Positions 5,641 to 6,056 of a stretch of 6,056 bases of DNA are shown piece by piece; position 1 is the first letter of the stretch; each line of letters opens with the position of its first letter. This DNA comes from an uncultured Eubacteriales bacterium (GTDB taxonomy: Bacteria; Bacillota; Clostridia; Christensenellales; UBA1242). Both the position numbers and the translations under genes were made by a program. Location of the stretch: the NCBI GenBank assembly GCA_900557655.1, contig USTX01000044.1, positions 1 through 6,056 of the forward strand. The letters are read 5' to 3'. The notes under the pieces are model-generated. The model had not been told where the DNA came from. It worked only from the letters and a program-made list of their open reading frames with translations, and made no database searches.

Positions 5641-6056
5641 ATTATTTTATCCTTTATCCTTGGTTTATTCCCAACCAGTTTTATAATTTCATCTTTTTTG
5701 TCCATAACCGCGTGATAGCCAATGTCTATCATCTTTTTCACGTCGCCAAGTTTAGTTGAACTAAATTCACCAAGCGGCGGAATAATAACAAGGTCAGCAA
5801 AGCGTAGTTTATTTTCAACATTAGCCTGCATCATAACGCCCACTGTTTGCGAAAGCATACTAAACAGTTTAAGCGAGTCCGTCCCCCGCCCACGCGTTGG
5901 GTTAACGTCAACCGCAAAAACGATGTTCGCGCCCATCTCTCTAACAACGTCTGCGGGCACATTGTTTGCAAGCCCGCCGTCAACAAGGTGCATATCGTCA
6001 AAACACACCGGCTTGAACACTCCGGGCACGGCCGAACTGGCGCAACACGCCTTAGC
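5598..6056 (-). CDS. Patatin-like phospholipase, C-terminal part (5' end beyond the window)
   Basis: The frame is open from the window edge (6056) and gives 152 residues. Start-like codons such as GTG 6029 are internal. The fragment begins AKACCASSAVPGVFKPV, a patatin hallmark (the A-S-x-A-x-P-G-x-F block). LVDGGLANNVPADVVREMGA follows at residues 24-43, where D26 of the DGG motif is the catalytic aspartate of the Ser-Asp dyad. The nucleophile motif GxSxG must lie upstream and is not seen. The family resembles bacterial RssA/YchK-type patatins, which are acyl hydrolases acting on membrane lipids. The tail (residues 131-152) is basic and ends in TTKRRKNHS, encoded in the 43-nt overlap with the next gene. 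That overlap indicates one transcript and translational coupling with the membrane metallo-hydrolase. Confidence 0.92.
   Translation of the reverse strand, partial: AKACCASSAVPGVFKPVCFDDMHLVDGGLANNVPADVVREMGANIVFAVDVNPTRGRGTDSLKLFSMLSQTVGVMMQANVENKLRFADLVIIPPLGEFSSTKLGDVKKMIDIGYHAVMDKKDEIIKLVGNKPRIKDKIIWRINTTKRRKNHS
5650..5655 (-). promoter_or_regulatory. Ribosome binding site of the metallo-hydrolase gene, inside the patatin gene
   Basis: On the - strand AAAGGA (5655-5650) precedes ATG 5640 by 9 nt. The site lies inside the last codons of the upstream gene. It supports the overlapping start at 5640 over later starts, as does the anchor-like N-terminus that follows. Confidence 0.65.

Noticed and set aside
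5468..5686. + strand open frame of 72 codons
   Set aside because: It is antisense to the N-terminal anchor of the metallo-hydrolase and the patatin tail. Its Phe-rich stretch is the complement of the lysine codons.
1..6056. CRISPR array, tRNA, rRNA, insertion sequence or known defence genes
   Set aside because: No regularly spaced direct repeats, cloverleaf, rRNA segment, transposase or integrase motif was seen on either strand.

Overview
The window reads as two unlike halves joined inside one open reading frame. The left part (about 1-2110, + strand) is a tightly packed run of genes of unknown function. Their strong Shine-Dalgarno sites overlap or nearly touch the preceding stop codons, and two 12-bp perfect hairpins sit just ahead of ribosome binding sites. 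This style, with small cysteine-containing soluble proteins, suggests an accessory or mobile element (phage, plasmid or integrative element) of a Gram-positive anaerobe. No integrase, replication or conjugation gene is visible to prove it.

The right part (about 2116-6056) looks like the chromosome of an anaerobic, probably Clostridia-like bacterium. The grounds are a single-chain pyruvate:ferredoxin oxidoreductase (PFOR), AT-rich intergenic spacers, intrinsic terminators with long T-runs, and genes rich in GCC/CCC/CGC/AAA codons. The PFOR is present only as its C-terminal portion: the 2x[4Fe-4S] ferredoxin domain plus the thiamine-diphosphate domain. About the first 43 residues of the ORF come from the left-hand operon and do not look like PFOR. 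This is either an in-frame recombination that beheaded PFOR or, quite possibly, a chimeric assembly. It is the most important point to resolve before any biology is read from the left-right linkage.

Layout: 3-80 possible tail of an upstream gene; 84-683, 701-1348 and 1364-1918 three unknown proteins in one apparent operon, the third with a motif layout resembling DUF4241-type proteins; 1987-3585 chimeric ORF ending as PFOR; 3593-3647 structured, REP-like intergenic DNA; 3671-3701 bidirectional terminator; 3738-3971 (-) small charged protein with a good promoter at 4029-4001; about 4113-4147 terminator for the - strand operon; 4234-5640 (-) membrane-anchored ComEC-type metallo-beta-lactamase-fold hydrolase; 5598-6056 (-) C-terminal part of a patatin-like phospholipase, cut by the window edge.

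Functionally, PFOR would oxidise pyruvate to acetyl-CoA and reduce ferredoxin. The patatin and the metallo-hydrolase overlap by 43 nt and are surely co-expressed, acting respectively on lipids and on an unknown (possibly nucleic-acid or phosphoester) substrate outside the membrane. I see no CRISPR array, tRNA, rRNA, IS element or recognisable defence system. The one candidate for something undescribed is the left-hand cluster of unknown genes, and its evidence is thin.
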